From Bradyrhizobium icense (GTDB lineage Bacteria > Pseudomonadota > Alphaproteobacteria > Rhizobiales > Xanthobacteraceae), in NCBI RefSeq assembly GCF_001693385.1, contig NZ_CP016428.1:5766001-5830000 (forward strand): DNA of 64,000 nucleotides, given 5' to 3'. The notes under the pieces are model-generated. The model did no database searches. It saw only the letters and a program-made list of their open reading frames with translations, and was not told the DNA's origin. Shown piece by piece: positions 19,421 to 28,571 of the stretch (the stretch's first letter is position 1; each line of letters starts with the position of its first letter). A program made the translations under genes and the position numbers.

Positions 19421-20289
19421 TCGAAGTACGCCTTGATGATTTCTTGCAGGCGTTCGGCGGAATCTGAGAAATCCTCCTCGGCGGCCAACGCAACTGCTGG
19501 CACGCCGCCGACCTCCAGCGTATCCAGAATGATGGTGTCCATGGCATTGAAGAACTGCACCGACCAGACGTTCCGGATGCCTGTCGCAAGCACTCGGCAA
19601 GTCCCGTAGCCGCGCGAGATGAGCTGGATCGGCCCGTTTCCAACGCTTTGCTGCAGAAACGCCTGGTCGACCGCGCTCATCGGCAGCAGGGAGAAGTTAA
19701 TGATCTGCGAGCGCATGCCCGACCGCCAGGCCAGCGCCCGCTCGCGGATTTCCGCGAGCACCGGCAGCACGTTCATCGCGCCTTCCGGTGCCGCGCCGAT
19801 CATGAGATCGCTCGACGTCAGGTCGGTTGCGGCGCGCCGCACGATCTCCGGGATCGCACCGACCTCGACATATTCGTGTGCGGCGTCGGTCTCGATGCGC
19901 ACGCGCCAGATTCCCGCAAGTACCGATTCCTGGATTTGCGCCACGCGGCCACCCGGCAGCGCAACGACCCCGGCGAGCTCGCCCTCCCCAAGCACGTCCG
20001 CAATCAGCTTGCGCTCAAGATCGCTGAGATTCCCGAGCCTGAACAGCTGCGTCGGCAGGTCGCTCTTCTGGCCGGAAATAGCAGCCCCGACGGAAGACAA
20101 CAGCGCGATGGCATTCGGACAGTTCCTTGCCAGCTCGATGCCATCGAGCGAAGCGAGCTTCGCGAGCTCACCCGCAGCCGTCAACCCGCTATGGGCTGCG
20201 TCGAGACTTTCCGCGGCGATGGGAAACACGCTCATCGGCTGCTCGCATTTTCTCGGCGCTATCGGGTGCGACCCAGAAAACTGTTTCAT
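19417..20289 (-). CDS. hupH: Hydrogenase accessory protein HupH
   Basis: 290 residues of the HupH/HyaF/HoxQ family, which works with HupG (HyaE/HoxO) to hold the Tat-borne small-subunit precursor until the enzyme is complete. The C-terminal half has the conserved stretch [23 protein letters not shown] and [11 protein letters not shown]. The partner gene hupG should precede it but is not there (see 20290 to 20705). The ATG at 20289 is the first in frame. It overlaps hupI by four bases. Confidence 0.93.
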   Translation of the reverse strand: MKQFSGSHPIAPRKCEQPMSVFPIAAESLDAAHSGLTAAGELAKLASLDGIELARNCPNAIALLSSVGAAISGQKSDLPTQLFRLGNLSDLERKLIADVLGEGELAGVVALPGGRVAQIQESVLAGIWRVRIETDAAHEYVEVGAIPEIVRRAATDLTSSDLMIGAAPEGAMNVLPVLAEIRERALAWRSGMRSQIINFSLLPMSAVDQAFLQQSVGNGPIQLISRGYGTCRVLATGIRNVWSVQFFNAMDTIILDTLEVGGVPAVALAAEEDFSDSAERLQEIIKAYFE

Positions 20290-20705
20290 GATACGACGTT
20301 CCGTTGGTGTACTGAGGGATGATGCTTATGTCCACGGACGCGCCATTGGCGCGCGGGCGATCAATGAGTTTCGAAATGCGGTGGATAGAGTTCTCCCGGA
20401 TCTTGGCGATCATGCCGAGTGTCTTTCGCTTGTGCGACGCTTGCGGTCCCCACCTCGGATAGACGGAGCCGCGTCAGATCATGTTTCTCGGGCTGAAAGT
20501 CCATCAGCCGCCTCTCAGATAATCCATGGTTCTGCTGGATGAGGTGTAGCAAGGCACGTGCCAATCATTGCTCTTTCGCGATTGCGTTCCCGCTCGGATC
20601 AGCACCCGCTCGACATATTCCGCGTGAAGCTCGTTTCGGCTGCAAATTTGGCTTCCGTTGATATTGGCAAAGATGGGCAGGCAGTGTCCGGGAGGCGGCA
20701 CCGGG
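20290..20705. other. Gap where hupG is expected
   Basis: The Bradyrhizobium hup order is hupF-hupG-hupH. The 416 bases between hupF and hupH are about the size of hupG, yet hold only short frames on the minus strand (20504 to 20701; a 48-codon frame from an ATG at about 20507 to 20361; 20189 to 20413 running into hupH) with no thioredoxin-like sequence. I do not recognise any product of these frames, so hupG appears to be missing or replaced. Confidence 0.6.
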
Positions 20706-20996
20706 CTAGCGCAGGTGCTCGGGCAGTTGCGGCTCTTGACCGATCAAGTCCGCAAAGAAACGATCGCAATCGTGGTCATCGAGGGCCGCATTAAGGCCCT
20801 CGAGCGCGTCCGCGATCAGCCGCGCTTCGTCGTCATCCAAGAGCCGCACCGCGGTATCGATATGGACAAGCACGTTGGCACCGACCGGCGGCTCGGAGAG
20901 CAGCATGACTGAGACGCGCCGCTGTTTATTGGCATATTCGCACAGCGCCGACATGCCGTCGGTCTCAATAATCGTCATTGGCAAGCCAAGGCACAT
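20706..20996 (-). CDS. hupF: HypC-like chaperone HupF
   Basis: 96 residues, beginning MCLGLPM, the HypC-family signature with Cys2. HupF is a HypC paralogue of uptake hydrogenase operons that protects and assists the large-subunit precursor HupL, notably in the presence of oxygen. A VGANVLVHIDTAVRLLD segment is the usual core, and the C-terminal extension (about 20 residues beyond HypC) is typical of HupF. The ATG at 20996 is set by the signature; the longer frame is not conserved. It follows hupD by 16 bases. Confidence 0.93.
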   Translation of the reverse strand: MCLGLPMTIIETDGMSALCEYANKQRRVSVMLLSEPPVGANVLVHIDTAVRLLDDDEARLIADALEGLNAALDDHDCDRFFADLIGQEPQLPEHLR

Positions 20997-21012
20997 GGTA
21001 ATCCGCGAGCCG

Positions 21013-21603
21013 CTAGATCGGCCGCGTCCTCCTCTCATACTTTGCATGGTCGATATCGTTCGCGAGCAGAAGCTCCGACTCCGGTAGCGGCGCGGTCCGC
21101 AGTTTTGCCGGAGAACCCCATTGCGCCAGCAGTTCGCAAGCCAGTTCAATCGCAGGCGCAATCTGAGTGCGCACCGGAGCGGTCAGCGGCCCGCCCCAAT
21201 CCTCCAGATCAAGTGGCTGACAGCCGATTAGAGCGAGCTCTCGCGGACAGCAGCCAAGCAGGTCGGCCGCACTTAAGACCTCCTGGAAACCGGTCTGATG
21301 CAGGCTCACCTTCTTGGCGCCGGTGAATTTCGGCACCTCCTCGTCTCGCACGAGCTTCAAGTGCCCGGGCGCGAGTCCATAATCGATGGCATCGAACGCG
21401 ATCAGGCTATCGGCCTCCTCGAGAAAATTGACGAGGTAGAGTCCCTGCGTGCCGCCGTCCAGCATGGTTACATGGTCAGGGACGGCGTAGCGGCGGTGGA
21501 ACTGCTCCACCACCCGCACGCCGAACCCCTCATCGGCCCACAGGATATTGCCGATGCCAAGCACCAGGATCCGTTTCGTGTTCTTCGGAGTTGGCATCTG
21601 CAT
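21013..21603 (-). CDS. hupD: Hydrogenase large-subunit maturation endopeptidase HupD
   Basis: 196 residues of the HyaD/HybD peptidase family, which cuts the C-terminal tail off the large subunit after nickel is in place. The conserved GIGNILWADEGFG (about residues 16 to 28, containing a nickel-sensing glutamate) is present, together with the ligand aspartate in FDAIDYG and the histidine in SLHQTGF. Its substrate tail is visible in HupL. The ATG at 21603 follows hupC by six bases; a TTG two codons earlier is also possible. Confidence 0.95.
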   Translation of the reverse strand: MQMPTPKNTKRILVLGIGNILWADEGFGVRVVEQFHRRYAVPDHVTMLDGGTQGLYLVNFLEEADSLIAFDAIDYGLAPGHLKLVRDEEVPKFTGAKKVSLHQTGFQEVLSAADLLGCCPRELALIGCQPLDLEDWGGPLTAPVRTQIAPAIELACELLAQWGSPAKLRTAPLPESELLLANDIDHAKYERRTRPI

Positions 21604-21609
21604 CGTCAA

Positions 21610-22341
21610 TCAATCGCGGAAATCGCGCTCGCCAGAAATGATCGAGGAGACGATGCTCTGGCGCGACACGATGTCTTCGCGAACCGCCGTATAGATGTGG
21701 ATGAGCGCAAACGTCACGATCATCCACAGGCCGAGATGATGCCAGGTGTGGACGTCCTGGCTGTTCGGCCAAATCGAAAACACCCAGCCGAACAGCTTGT
21801 ACTGCCAGCTATCGTTGCCGGTTCCCTGCGCATACAGTGCAAAGCCGGTGACGATCATGAACGCGATCGCCTGCGTAAACATGAAGAACATCGCGAGCTG
21901 GGCCAGCGGATTGTGCCCGACATATTTCTTCGGCTCGACCGCAACGAAAGCGTACCAGCGAATCTCGTGCCACACCTCGCGCCAATAGCTCTTGCGCCAG
22001 AACGGCACGTAGAAAATCTGCTTAGCATGGGGGTTGCCCATGAACGCCCAGTAAATGCGCGAGAGGAAGCCGAGCGTGAGCACATAGCCTGCGAAGAAAT
22101 GCGCAAAACGGATATAGCCGAACAGGAAATTGGCGCTTGTCTCTCCCGGCATGGTCGGTATCGCACTGTCGATGAAATAACCGGTGAGGCCTAACACCAG
22201 GATTGCCGCGGCGTTGATCCAATGCCACAGCCGCACCGGCGCCTCGTAGACGTAGACGACGCCACGCTCGGCGCTGCGGCCGGAGCGTACCGCGTCGGCC
22301 GCGACAGCGGCGGTTAGCGCTTGCGGAGATTTGTCCAACAA
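21610..22341 (-). CDS. hupC: Hydrogenase cytochrome b subunit HupC
   Basis: 243 residues. HupC anchors the hydrogenase to the inner membrane and passes electrons from HupS to quinone through two b haems. Four membrane segments are visible (starting near WINAAAILVLGL, HFFAGYVLTLGFL, MFFMFTQAIAFMIV and HHLGLWMIVTFALIHI), with haem-ligand histidines in LWHWI, RFAHFFAGY, HTWHHLG and ALIHIY. No ATG starts the conserved part; I take a TTG at 22341, preceded by a very strong GGGAGGGGG, giving LLDKSPQAL. An ATG at 22422 would overlap hupL. Confidence 0.92.
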   Translation of the reverse strand: MLDKSPQALTAAVAADAVRSGRSAERGVVYVYEAPVRLWHWINAAAILVLGLTGYFIDSAIPTMPGETSANFLFGYIRFAHFFAGYVLTLGFLSRIYWAFMGNPHAKQIFYVPFWRKSYWREVWHEIRWYAFVAVEPKKYVGHNPLAQLAMFFMFTQAIAFMIVTGFALYAQGTGNDSWQYKLFGWVFSIWPNSQDVHTWHHLGLWMIVTFALIHIYTAVREDIVSRQSIVSSIISGERDFRD

Positions 22342-22352
22342 TGCCCCCTCCC

Positions 22353-24143
22353 CTAGCGGACCTTGACCGTTGCCATTTCCTGGGCATCCGGGCCCATCAC
22401 ATGGGTCGAGCAGGCCAGGCATGGATCAAAGGAATGGATCGTGCGCAGGATTTCCAGCGGCTTCTCCGGATCAGCGATCGGCGTATCCATTAGCGAGGCC
22501 TCAAATGCACCGATATTGCCCTTTGGATCACGCGGCGAGCCGTTCCATGTCGTCGGCACCACGCATTGGTAGTTGTCGATCTTGGTGTCCTTTATCTTGA
22601 TCCAGTGCCCGAGCGCACCACGCGGCGCCTCGGTGAAACCGTAGCCCTTGGCTTCCTTCGGCCAGCTCTCCGGCTTCCATTTATCGACGTTGGCGGTAGC
22701 GGTGTCGCCCGCTTTGATATGCGCCATAAGCTTGTCCTGGAAATAGCGCATCTGGTGCGCGGCCCATTGGCATTCGAGCGCACGCGCCGCAGTGCGGCCG
22801 AGCGTCGAGAAGAGTGCAGCGAAGGGTAGATCGAGTGTCTTCAGCAGCTTCTCGGCCGGTTCCTTGAACTCCGCTTTGCCTTGCGCGTGACCTATGATGT
22901 ATCGCGCCAGCGGTCCCACCTCGACGGCGTTGCCGCGCCAGCGAGGCGCCTTGATCCAGGAATATTTGCCGCCTTCGTCGAGCTCCTTGATGTGGGTCCT
23001 GGTGCCCTTGACGTTGGGCCCCAGCTGGAAATTCGGCTCGGTGATACCACCCCAGGGATGCAGCCCCCTGGTTTCATCGGGATATTTGTACCAGGAATGG
23101 GCGACGAACTCCTGGATCTGATCGGGATCGCCGTGATCGATCGGCAGGACTTCGCTGAAATTGCCATTGAGGATCACGCCGCGTGGCTGCTTGAGGTTTT
23201 TTGCGGAATAATCATTGGCGTTCTCGGGAATGTCGCCATAGGACATTATGCTCTTACCCGAGAGACCGCCGCCATAGAGCCAGTCTTTGTAGAAGGAGCC
23301 AATCACGGCAACGTCGGGCAGATAAACCTGCTCGACGAATTCGATCGAACGGTCAATGATCGAGGATACCAGGTTCAGTCGCTCCATATTGATGGCGCCC
23401 ACTGCACCGGTACCATCGACATTGATGGCACAGGCCACGCCACCAACCAGCCAATTCGGATGCGGGTTCTTGCCGCCATAGATGGCGTGGATCTTGACGA
23501 CGTCCTTCTGGAAGTCTAGCGCTTCCAGATAATGCGCCAAGGCCATCAGGTTCGCTTCCGGCGGAAGCTTGTAGGCCGGATGCCCCCAATAGGCATTCTT
23601 AAACGGGCCGAGCTGCCCTGATTCAACGAACTTGGTGAGCCTGATCTGCAGATGCTTGAAATAGCCTGGCGACGATAGCGGCCAGGACGAGACCGATTGC
23701 GCCAACGCAGAGGTCGCCTTGGGATCGGCCTTGAGGGCGGAAATCACGTCGACCCAATCCAGCGCGTGCAGGTGATAGAAGTGCACAAGATGATCGTGCA
23801 CCTGCAGGCAGAGCTGCATGATATTGCGGATCGAATTAGCATTCTCTGGAATGGTGATGCCCAGCGCGTTCTCCACCGCGCGCACCGAGGTGAGCGCATG
23901 TGCGCCGGTGCAGACGCCGCAAATCCGCTCGGTGAACGCCCAGGCATCGCGAGGATCGCGTCCACGCAGGATCGTCTCGATGCCGCGCCACATAGTTCCG
24001 GATGAGACCGCGTTGCGGATCACATTGTCGGAATCGAGATTGACCTCGACGCGGAGGTGGCCTTCGACCCGGGTCAGCGGATCGACGACAATGCGTTTGC
24101 CGGAATTGTCGAGCTTGAACCCATTGGGTGTCTGGGCGCCCAT
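22353..24143 (-). CDS. hupL: Uptake [NiFe] hydrogenase large subunit HupL
   Basis: 596 residues. HupL holds the NiFe(CN)2CO active site that splits H2 to protons and electrons. The N-terminal nickel ligand motif [12 protein letters not shown] (about residues 73 to 84) and the C-terminal DPCLACSTH (about 573 to 581) supply the four cysteines. The protein ends with a 15-residue tail after the histidine ([15 protein letters not shown]), which HupD removes. Length is that of rhizobial uptake hydrogenases. It starts with an ATG 21 bases after hupS and is followed by hupC. Confidence 0.98.
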   Translation of the reverse strand: MGAQTPNGFKLDNSGKRIVVDPLTRVEGHLRVEVNLDSDNVIRNAVSSGTMWRGIETILRGRDPRDAWAFTERICGVCTGAHALTSVRAVENALGITIPENANSIRNIMQLCLQVHDHLVHFYHLHALDWVDVISALKADPKATSALAQSVSSWPLSSPGYFKHLQIRLTKFVESGQLGPFKNAYWGHPAYKLPPEANLMALAHYLEALDFQKDVVKIHAIYGGKNPHPNWLVGGVACAINVDGTGAVGAINMERLNLVSSIIDRSIEFVEQVYLPDVAVIGSFYKDWLYGGGLSGKSIMSYGDIPENANDYSAKNLKQPRGVILNGNFSEVLPIDHGDPDQIQEFVAHSWYKYPDETRGLHPWGGITEPNFQLGPNVKGTRTHIKELDEGGKYSWIKAPRWRGNAVEVGPLARYIIGHAQGKAEFKEPAEKLLKTLDLPFAALFSTLGRTAARALECQWAAHQMRYFQDKLMAHIKAGDTATANVDKWKPESWPKEAKGYGFTEAPRGALGHWIKIKDTKIDNYQCVVPTTWNGSPRDPKGNIGAFEASLMDTPIADPEKPLEILRTIHSFDPCLACSTHVMGPDAQEMATVKVR

Positions 24144-24164
24144 CGTTGTCCTTCCCTGAATTAA

Positions 24165-25256
24165 TTATTTTTCCTGGACTATGCGGCCCGGTTTACGGGT
24201 CAGCCGCTTCGCGGCAGTGACCGCCGCGTGGGCGGCAACGGCTAGGCCGACCGCGCCAGCAGCGGCCATGCCGATCTGATCGGCGTTGGCCTCGATGCCG
24301 AATTGCTTGATGGTCGTCAGTCGATCGTAAAACGAGCCCTTGTCCCAAAAGCCATCTTCGGAGCAGCCGAAGCAGCCGTGGCCGGATTGGATCGGGAAGG
24401 AAACGCCGCCGTTCCACCGAACGGCCGAGCAGGCGTTGTAGGTGGTCGGTCCCTTGCAGCCCATCTTGTAGAGGCAATAGCCCTTGCGCGCGGACTCGTC
24501 GTCCCACCCCTCGACAAACTGGCCGGCGTCGAAATGGGGACGCCGATAGCACTTGTCGTGGATGCGCTGGGAATAGAACATCTTTGGACGCCCTTGGCGG
24601 TCGAGCTCGGGAAGCTTTCCGAACGTGGTGATGAAGGTCACCAAGGCTGTCATGACCTCTGCGATGGGCGGGCAGCCGGGCACCTTGATGATCGGTTTGT
24701 TCGTGATCACTTTATCGATCGGCGTCGCCTGAGTCGGGTTGGGCTTGGCCGCCTGCACGCAACCCCAGGACGCACAAGTACCCCAAGCAATGATCGCCAT
24801 GGAATCTTCCGCCATCGCCCTGAGCTTTTCGACGAACGGTTTGCCGCCATCAATGCAGAACATGCCGCCTTCGTTCAGCGGCGGATTGCCTTCAACGGCA
24901 AGCACATACTGGTCCTTGTACTTGGCGCGGGTCTCCTCGAGGATGGCTTCGGCCTGGTGTCCTGCCGCCGCCATGATTGGGGCGTCATAATCCAGCGAGA
25001 TCATCGACAGCACCACGTCTTTGACCAGCGGATGGGCCGAGCGGATAAAGCTTTCCGAACAACAGGTGCATTCGAGCCCGTGCATCCAGATCACGGGCAC
25101 ACGCGGCTTTGTCTCCAGCGCGTTGGCAATCTGGCTTGCCGCGAGCGGACCGAGCCCGAGGCTCGTTGCCGTCAAACTGCAGAATTTGTGGAAACTGCGA
25201 CGCGTGATACCCTGACGTCTGATGACGCCGTAAAACGTTTCCGTTGTCCCGCCCAT
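24165..25256 (-). CDS. hupS: Uptake [NiFe] hydrogenase small subunit HupS
   Basis: 363 residues, the length of the Bradyrhizobium HupS. It carries three iron-sulfur clusters that take electrons from HupL. The Tat signal is [10 protein letters not shown] near residue 19; the mature part has CTCCSES for the proximal cluster, WGTCASWGC, a [10 protein letters not shown]...[12 protein letters not shown] site and [12 protein letters not shown] hydrophobic C-terminal helix ([17 protein letters not shown]) anchors it next to HupC. The ATG at 25256 is chosen because it starts the Tat signal; upstream codons in frame are not conserved. It is the first gene of the operon and lies behind a sigma-54-type promoter. 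Confidence 0.98.
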   Translation of the reverse strand: MGGTTETFYGVIRRQGITRRSFHKFCSLTATSLGLGPLAASQIANALETKPRVPVIWMHGLECTCCSESFIRSAHPLVKDVVLSMISLDYDAPIMAAAGHQAEAILEETRAKYKDQYVLAVEGNPPLNEGGMFCIDGGKPFVEKLRAMAEDSMAIIAWGTCASWGCVQAAKPNPTQATPIDKVITNKPIIKVPGCPPIAEVMTALVTFITTFGKLPELDRQGRPKMFYSQRIHDKCYRRPHFDAGQFVEGWDDESARKGYCLYKMGCKGPTTYNACSAVRWNGGVSFPIQSGHGCFGCSEDGFWDKGSFYDRLTTIKQFGIEANADQIGMAAAGAVGLAVAAHAAVTAAKRLTRKPGRIVQEK

Positions 25257-25303
25257 AAACTCTTCCACGAGATCTGTTATCGACGACTTGCTGACGCTCG
25301 GGT

Positions 25304-25320
25304 AGCAAGAAGCAGGCCAA
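25304..25320 (-). promoter_or_regulatory. Sigma-54 (-24/-12) promoter of hupS
   Basis: On the minus strand the sequence TTGGCCTGCTTCTTGCT fits the -24/-12 consensus (YTGGCACGNNNNTTGCW) with only two mismatches and the exact GG-N10-GC spacing. Transcription would start near 25294, about 38 bases before the ATG. Hup operons are activated through sigma-54 with NifA or HoxA (known for rhizobia); which activator acts here cannot be seen. Confidence 0.75.
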
Positions 25321-25337
25321 CACCACACGTGAAACGC

Positions 25338-25351
25338 TTGAGAGATACCAA
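25338..25351 (-). promoter_or_regulatory. Imperfect FixK-like site upstream of hupS
   Basis: TTGG-N6-TCAA on the minus strand (one mismatch to TTG(A/C)-N6-(T/G)CAA). It lies 17 bases upstream of the -24/-12 element. FixK2 has been linked to symbiotic hydrogenase expression in Bradyrhizobium, so a role is possible, but the site is imperfect. Confidence 0.35.
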
Positions 25352-25682
25352 GCCGTTTCCAGACTCGAAGCGCAAGGGCGATGAGAGCCGGGGAAACGGA
25401 ACGCATTCAATCAGAAAGCGGCAAGTAAGCTGCCGGCTATGGCTCGGTGACTTTGCGATCAATCCACCGTACACATCACGCAGGGCCGAACGAACACGCG
25501 ATATTCTGGTCGCAGCGTCTGCATGACCAAGCCTTTGTTCGACACTCTGATAGCTAAACATCACCTCGATGCGGGCATCGCCACGTCTTTACTTGTCGAG
25601 CTCACCTTCCGCGTTTCCGCGACGCCGCACTTCTCTTGGTCGTTGCGCGTCGAAATCCAGTGCCTCCACCTCCTTCAGCTTT

Positions 25683-26291
25683 TCACGAAGCTGGTCCCTC
25701 AGGACTAGACTGGATTATCCACGTCACAATGTCGTCTATCATGTGAGGTGGGTCATCCCGGCCGGTGAGCCGCTTATCGTAGAAGATCACTGCATATCCG
25801 TGCAATATCCCTTCCTTGCGGCGAACGTAGCCAGCCGTCTCATGAAGCCTGAGTCCCTACTTGGATCTTTGTCGTGTCGAGAATTATGCGCTTGAATCCG
25901 AGAGCCCCGGCTCGCGATTCCAATTCACGAAGAATCTTCCCGAGCCCTCGTCGTTGAAAGGCGGGATCGACCCGCATCCGCTTCAGCGCTGCGACATCGC
26001 CGTCAACAGGTTTCAATCCTCCATGGCAAAGAGTCGGGAACCAATATGCGCAACCACGAAGTCTCCGCCTGACGCGATGTATACTTCTCCGATGTATACT
26101 TCGCCAATGTTGCGTAAATCATCCTCCCACGTTCCTTCCGGGCCACGCACACCAACATTCTCCGATGCGCTTCTATGCATATGCCATACATCATCAGTAT
26201 CCCCAGACTCAAACCTACGAAAGATCACCTCGTCATGGAGACATCGAACATCACCCTTCGACCGGTGTCGGACGCCGCACGTCTGGCGCAT
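25683..26291 (-). pseudogene. GNAT-family N-acetyltransferase, frameshifted
   Basis: The minus strand reads as one GNAT acetyltransferase in three frames. The first part (EVIFRRFESGDTDDVWHMHR...GDFVVAHIGSRLFAME) stops near 26030; one missing base would continue it as MGGLKPVDGDVAALKRMR, then the acetyl-CoA loop FQRRGLGKIL and ILDTTKIQVGTQAS. A second shift leads to AGYVRRKEGILHGYAVIFYDKRL and the end. The acetyl-CoA motif R-R-x-G-L-G is intact, so loss is recent. An extra 15-base tandem copy (IGEVY twice) sits in the first part near 26080 to 26110. Possible N terminus is uncertain. Confidence 0.75.
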
Positions 26292-26300
26292 ACCGTCAGC

Positions 26301-27269
26301 TTACGGACGCGCCGCCGTTAATAGCCGCTGTGAAAGAACAACCTCAATACTTTCCGACGCCTCAACTCCGATAATTGGACGACCCGGTTCAACCGTATGT
26401 TTTAAAGCAGTAATACGGTGCATCCGGGTAAACTGATCCAGCGCATAAACACAAGACGCGCGCAGCTTTCCGATTCCATTGCCATGGCGTTCCATGACGG
26501 GCGAAATGGTTGCAGACCTGGGAAAGTCCGCTTTCCCTTCTAGCCAAGTTGGCGTGAGCTCCGCGCTTCTATTGTCCGGCGACAACCAGCGGAACACCTC
26601 GTGTATGAATCCCTGCGGATAGTATTCGGACAGCCGATATACATCCCTATAAAATTGCGGCTTCTGTTGGAAGAGTTCTTCACCGACCAGTAGCACCGAG
26701 ACCGCCACGATGCGGGCAGAGAACCGACCGCTCGGGCCAAGCCTGTTCTTGTAAGGTTTTTTTCCGTAAAACACACGAAATTGGCCAAATAGGTCAGGCG
26801 ACATATGTTCATAAAAGCGCGTCAGAACATAATTTGCTGACTCAAGGTGCTCCAAGCATACCGCAAGACATTCACGAGCGTCCGCGCCAGCCGCGTCACG
26901 CAATTCAAGTAGAGCGTCGATTGCTAGCTGTAGCTCGCTCTCGATGAGTTGGTGACCCAAGCAAAAATCTCGCTCTTCGACCCCAGCCGCGCCGAGGCAA
27001 TATACGCGTGGATCGCTCTGCACCGGGTTCGCAAGAATCATATCTTCATACGAGAGGACCTCAATGCTAGGCTGCCGATGACAACTTAAGCGAGCAAGAC
27101 GGCTCAGCTCCTCTCCCACCGTCAACTCCGCTTCCACGGGATGAAGACCGGCAAACGCTGACATCTGATAAGCACAGTTGACGAGATAGTGGATGTCTGT
27201 CTTAGCGATCGAGAAGTCGGGCTGCGGCAGATTCAGCAGCTGTACCTCATAGTCAGTCGATGCAATCAT
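26301..27269 (-). CDS. PrnB/indoleamine-2,3-dioxygenase-superfamily-like protein
   Basis: 322 residues. Its order of motifs resembles PrnB (monodechloroaminopyrrolnitrin synthase), a haem protein of the tryptophan/indoleamine dioxygenase superfamily: ANPVQSDPRVY, then CLEHLESANYVLTRFYEHMSPDLF as two pieces, FRVFYGKKPY with a following GPSG, and a C-terminal FTRMHRITALKH whose histidine aligns by position with the haem ligand. The similarity was judged by eye and is distant. PrnB-type enzymes rearrange tryptophan-derived compounds; the substrate here is unknown. The ATG overlaps the stop of the upstream ORF by four bases (ATGA), implying coupled translation. No halogenase or other pyrrolnitrin gene is present. 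Confidence 0.5.
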   Translation of the reverse strand: MIASTDYEVQLLNLPQPDFSIAKTDIHYLVNCAYQMSAFAGLHPVEAELTVGEELSRLARLSCHRQPSIEVLSYEDMILANPVQSDPRVYCLGAAGVEERDFCLGHQLIESELQLAIDALLELRDAAGADARECLAVCLEHLESANYVLTRFYEHMSPDLFGQFRVFYGKKPYKNRLGPSGRFSARIVAVSVLLVGEELFQQKPQFYRDVYRLSEYYPQGFIHEVFRWLSPDNRSAELTPTWLEGKADFPRSATISPVMERHGNGIGKLRASCVYALDQFTRMHRITALKHTVEPGRPIIGVEASESIEVVLSQRLLTAARP

Positions 27270-27538
27270 CGCGTTGATGCTGCGTCCAAGAGCCTTGACC
27301 CCTTCATCTGGCGTTTACTGCCTTTGATCTCGGCAATGGAGTGCGGAAGCTGATCTACGACAAAATTGCTGACAAGCCCAAGCGGGCGTTTTCGCTGCCC
27401 GCGATCAATGCTATCGGTCAGATGAGAAAATATCTGCTTCGCCCGATAGGGCGGCGGCTCCGGAGTGGAAAAGGATAAACTAGCGACCATAGGCGAGCGC
27501 GCCCCGATTTCATCGAAAGACAGCCTGCATTTCTGCAC
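27266..27538 (-). CDS. Small hypothetical protein upstream of the PrnB-like gene
   Basis: A 90-residue frame that I do not recognise. It has no membrane segment and a basic C-terminal half (RGQRKRPLG, KGSKRQMKG). Support for it comes from context: it overlaps the downstream gene by an ATGA and the upstream frame by 29 bases, in the pattern of an operon. It could instead be the decayed remainder of a longer protein. Confidence 0.4.
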   Translation of the reverse strand: MQKCRLSFDEIGARSPMVASLSFSTPEPPPYRAKQIFSHLTDSIDRGQRKRPLGLVSNFVVDQLPHSIAEIKGSKRQMKGSRLLDAASTR

Positions 27539-27872
27539 TTGACCCGTATCTTGCGGCCGGCAAGTAGTCGTGTTTTTCGAGCAGATCGGTTCGCTTGTCT
27601 GTTATCATGCTATCGTTGTACGCGACCCGCTCAAGCACATTGTCGGAGAAAAATAGCAGCGATACTGCGCCCGAGTTGCATTCGCCTCCCACTACTCGGC
27701 CCAGATCAGATCGCACGTCGCGATGCGCCCGGCGAGACGCACGGGATGACTGCAGATTGTCGAGGACAGGCAGGTGTCGCGGCCACCGCGAATATTTTCG
27801 TGCGTTGCGAAACCTGACGGCACTCAGTGCGGCGTCTCTAGCGCTGATTTGGATCAATCGAGTAAGTTTCAT
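27510..27872 (-). CDS. Hypothetical protein, first ORF of the PrnB-like set
   Basis: A 120-residue frame of unknown function. A near-perfect AGGAGGT precedes the ATG at 27872, though only three bases away, which is short. The first half is arginine-rich and looks less like a folded protein than the second (LLFFSDNVLERVAYND, TDLLEKHDYL), so a frameshift within it is possible. It appears to start the three-ORF set ending with the PrnB-like gene. An opposite-strand frame of similar size also exists; I judge this strand better because of the ribosome binding site and gene order. Confidence 0.35.
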   Translation of the reverse strand: MKLTRLIQISARDAALSAVRFRNARKYSRWPRHLPVLDNLQSSRASRRAHRDVRSDLGRVVGGECNSGAVSLLFFSDNVLERVAYNDSMITDKRTDLLEKHDYLPAARYGSSAEMQAVFR

Positions 27873-28420
27873 TTACCTCCTGCGCCAATGACTGGGAGAG
27901 CGGCATGATCGCGCGGATCCTTTACCGTGTCCCAGCAATCGACGTGCCACCAAGCACGTTGTGCGAGCCTTGCTTGAAGAGTGAAAACCATGTGCTTCGC
28001 GCCGCGGCGACAGAATACTTGCGCCTCAGCGTCGGTTTCCGGACATATGCGTCTTCAACCGGACACGCCGAACACGACAACACGGAGCATCGAATGGCGA
28101 TGGTCGTCTCTCGACGAGCTCAGTTGCCCCATTTCGTGGCCGAGCGGGAAGTCAGCCTGGGAGAAGCGACGCTGCTACACATCGCACCAGCTTATGGTTA
28201 TTCTCGCTGTTGGCCCGATCATACCAGCCAGTGGTATCGTAATAGGTCGCCGGCGGTCGAGCCGTTAAGCCTGCAAAGCATCCCATCCGCGGGCGGCCGA
28301 TGTCGATTCCAGAACAGAGGCCGATGGCAAGCGAGCATCCGAAGCTTAGAACTACTCTCAGGATGCGATCATGAGCTGTCCTCCTCCGCGGACAGCGTAG
28401 CTTCCGCGTTCTCCTGAACA
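27873..28420. other. Intergenic region with a repeated fragment
   Basis: No intact gene is recognisable. It contains one of two copies of a 47-base repeat (28147 to 28193); the other is at 57611. Confidence 0.5.
28147..28193 (+). repeat. 47-base dispersed repeat, copy A
   Basis: It matches 57611 to 57657 at 45 of 47 positions in the same orientation, with differences only at the tenth and eighteenth bases. Both copies lie among decayed DNA and probably come from the same mobile element, which I cannot name. Confidence 0.8.
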
Positions 28421-28571
28421 TGGCGTCGGGATCGGGCACCAGCGGCGTCGGCATGGTCGAGTAGACGATCGCCACGCTCGCAACGAGTTGCACTTCAGCG
28501 CCGGCGTCCCTCGCCGTCGCGTTAACGAGAGAAGGCACGAGCGCGGTCATGAGAAACTGGCCTGACGCGAG
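28421..28571 (-). pseudogene. Possible LysR/NodD-type regulator fragment
   Basis: About 50 codons on the minus strand contain QFLMTALVPSLVNATARDAG, resembling the start of the substrate-binding domain of LysR-type regulators such as NodD (D-x-x-M-x-x-L-x-P-x-L-x-x-x-x-x-R-E-A-P). Neither the DNA-binding domain nor the remainder is visible. The match is short and judged by eye. Confidence 0.3.

Noticed and set aside
25441..25470. TTGCGATCAA near 25455 as a FixK box
   Set aside because: The half-sites are only two bases apart instead of six.
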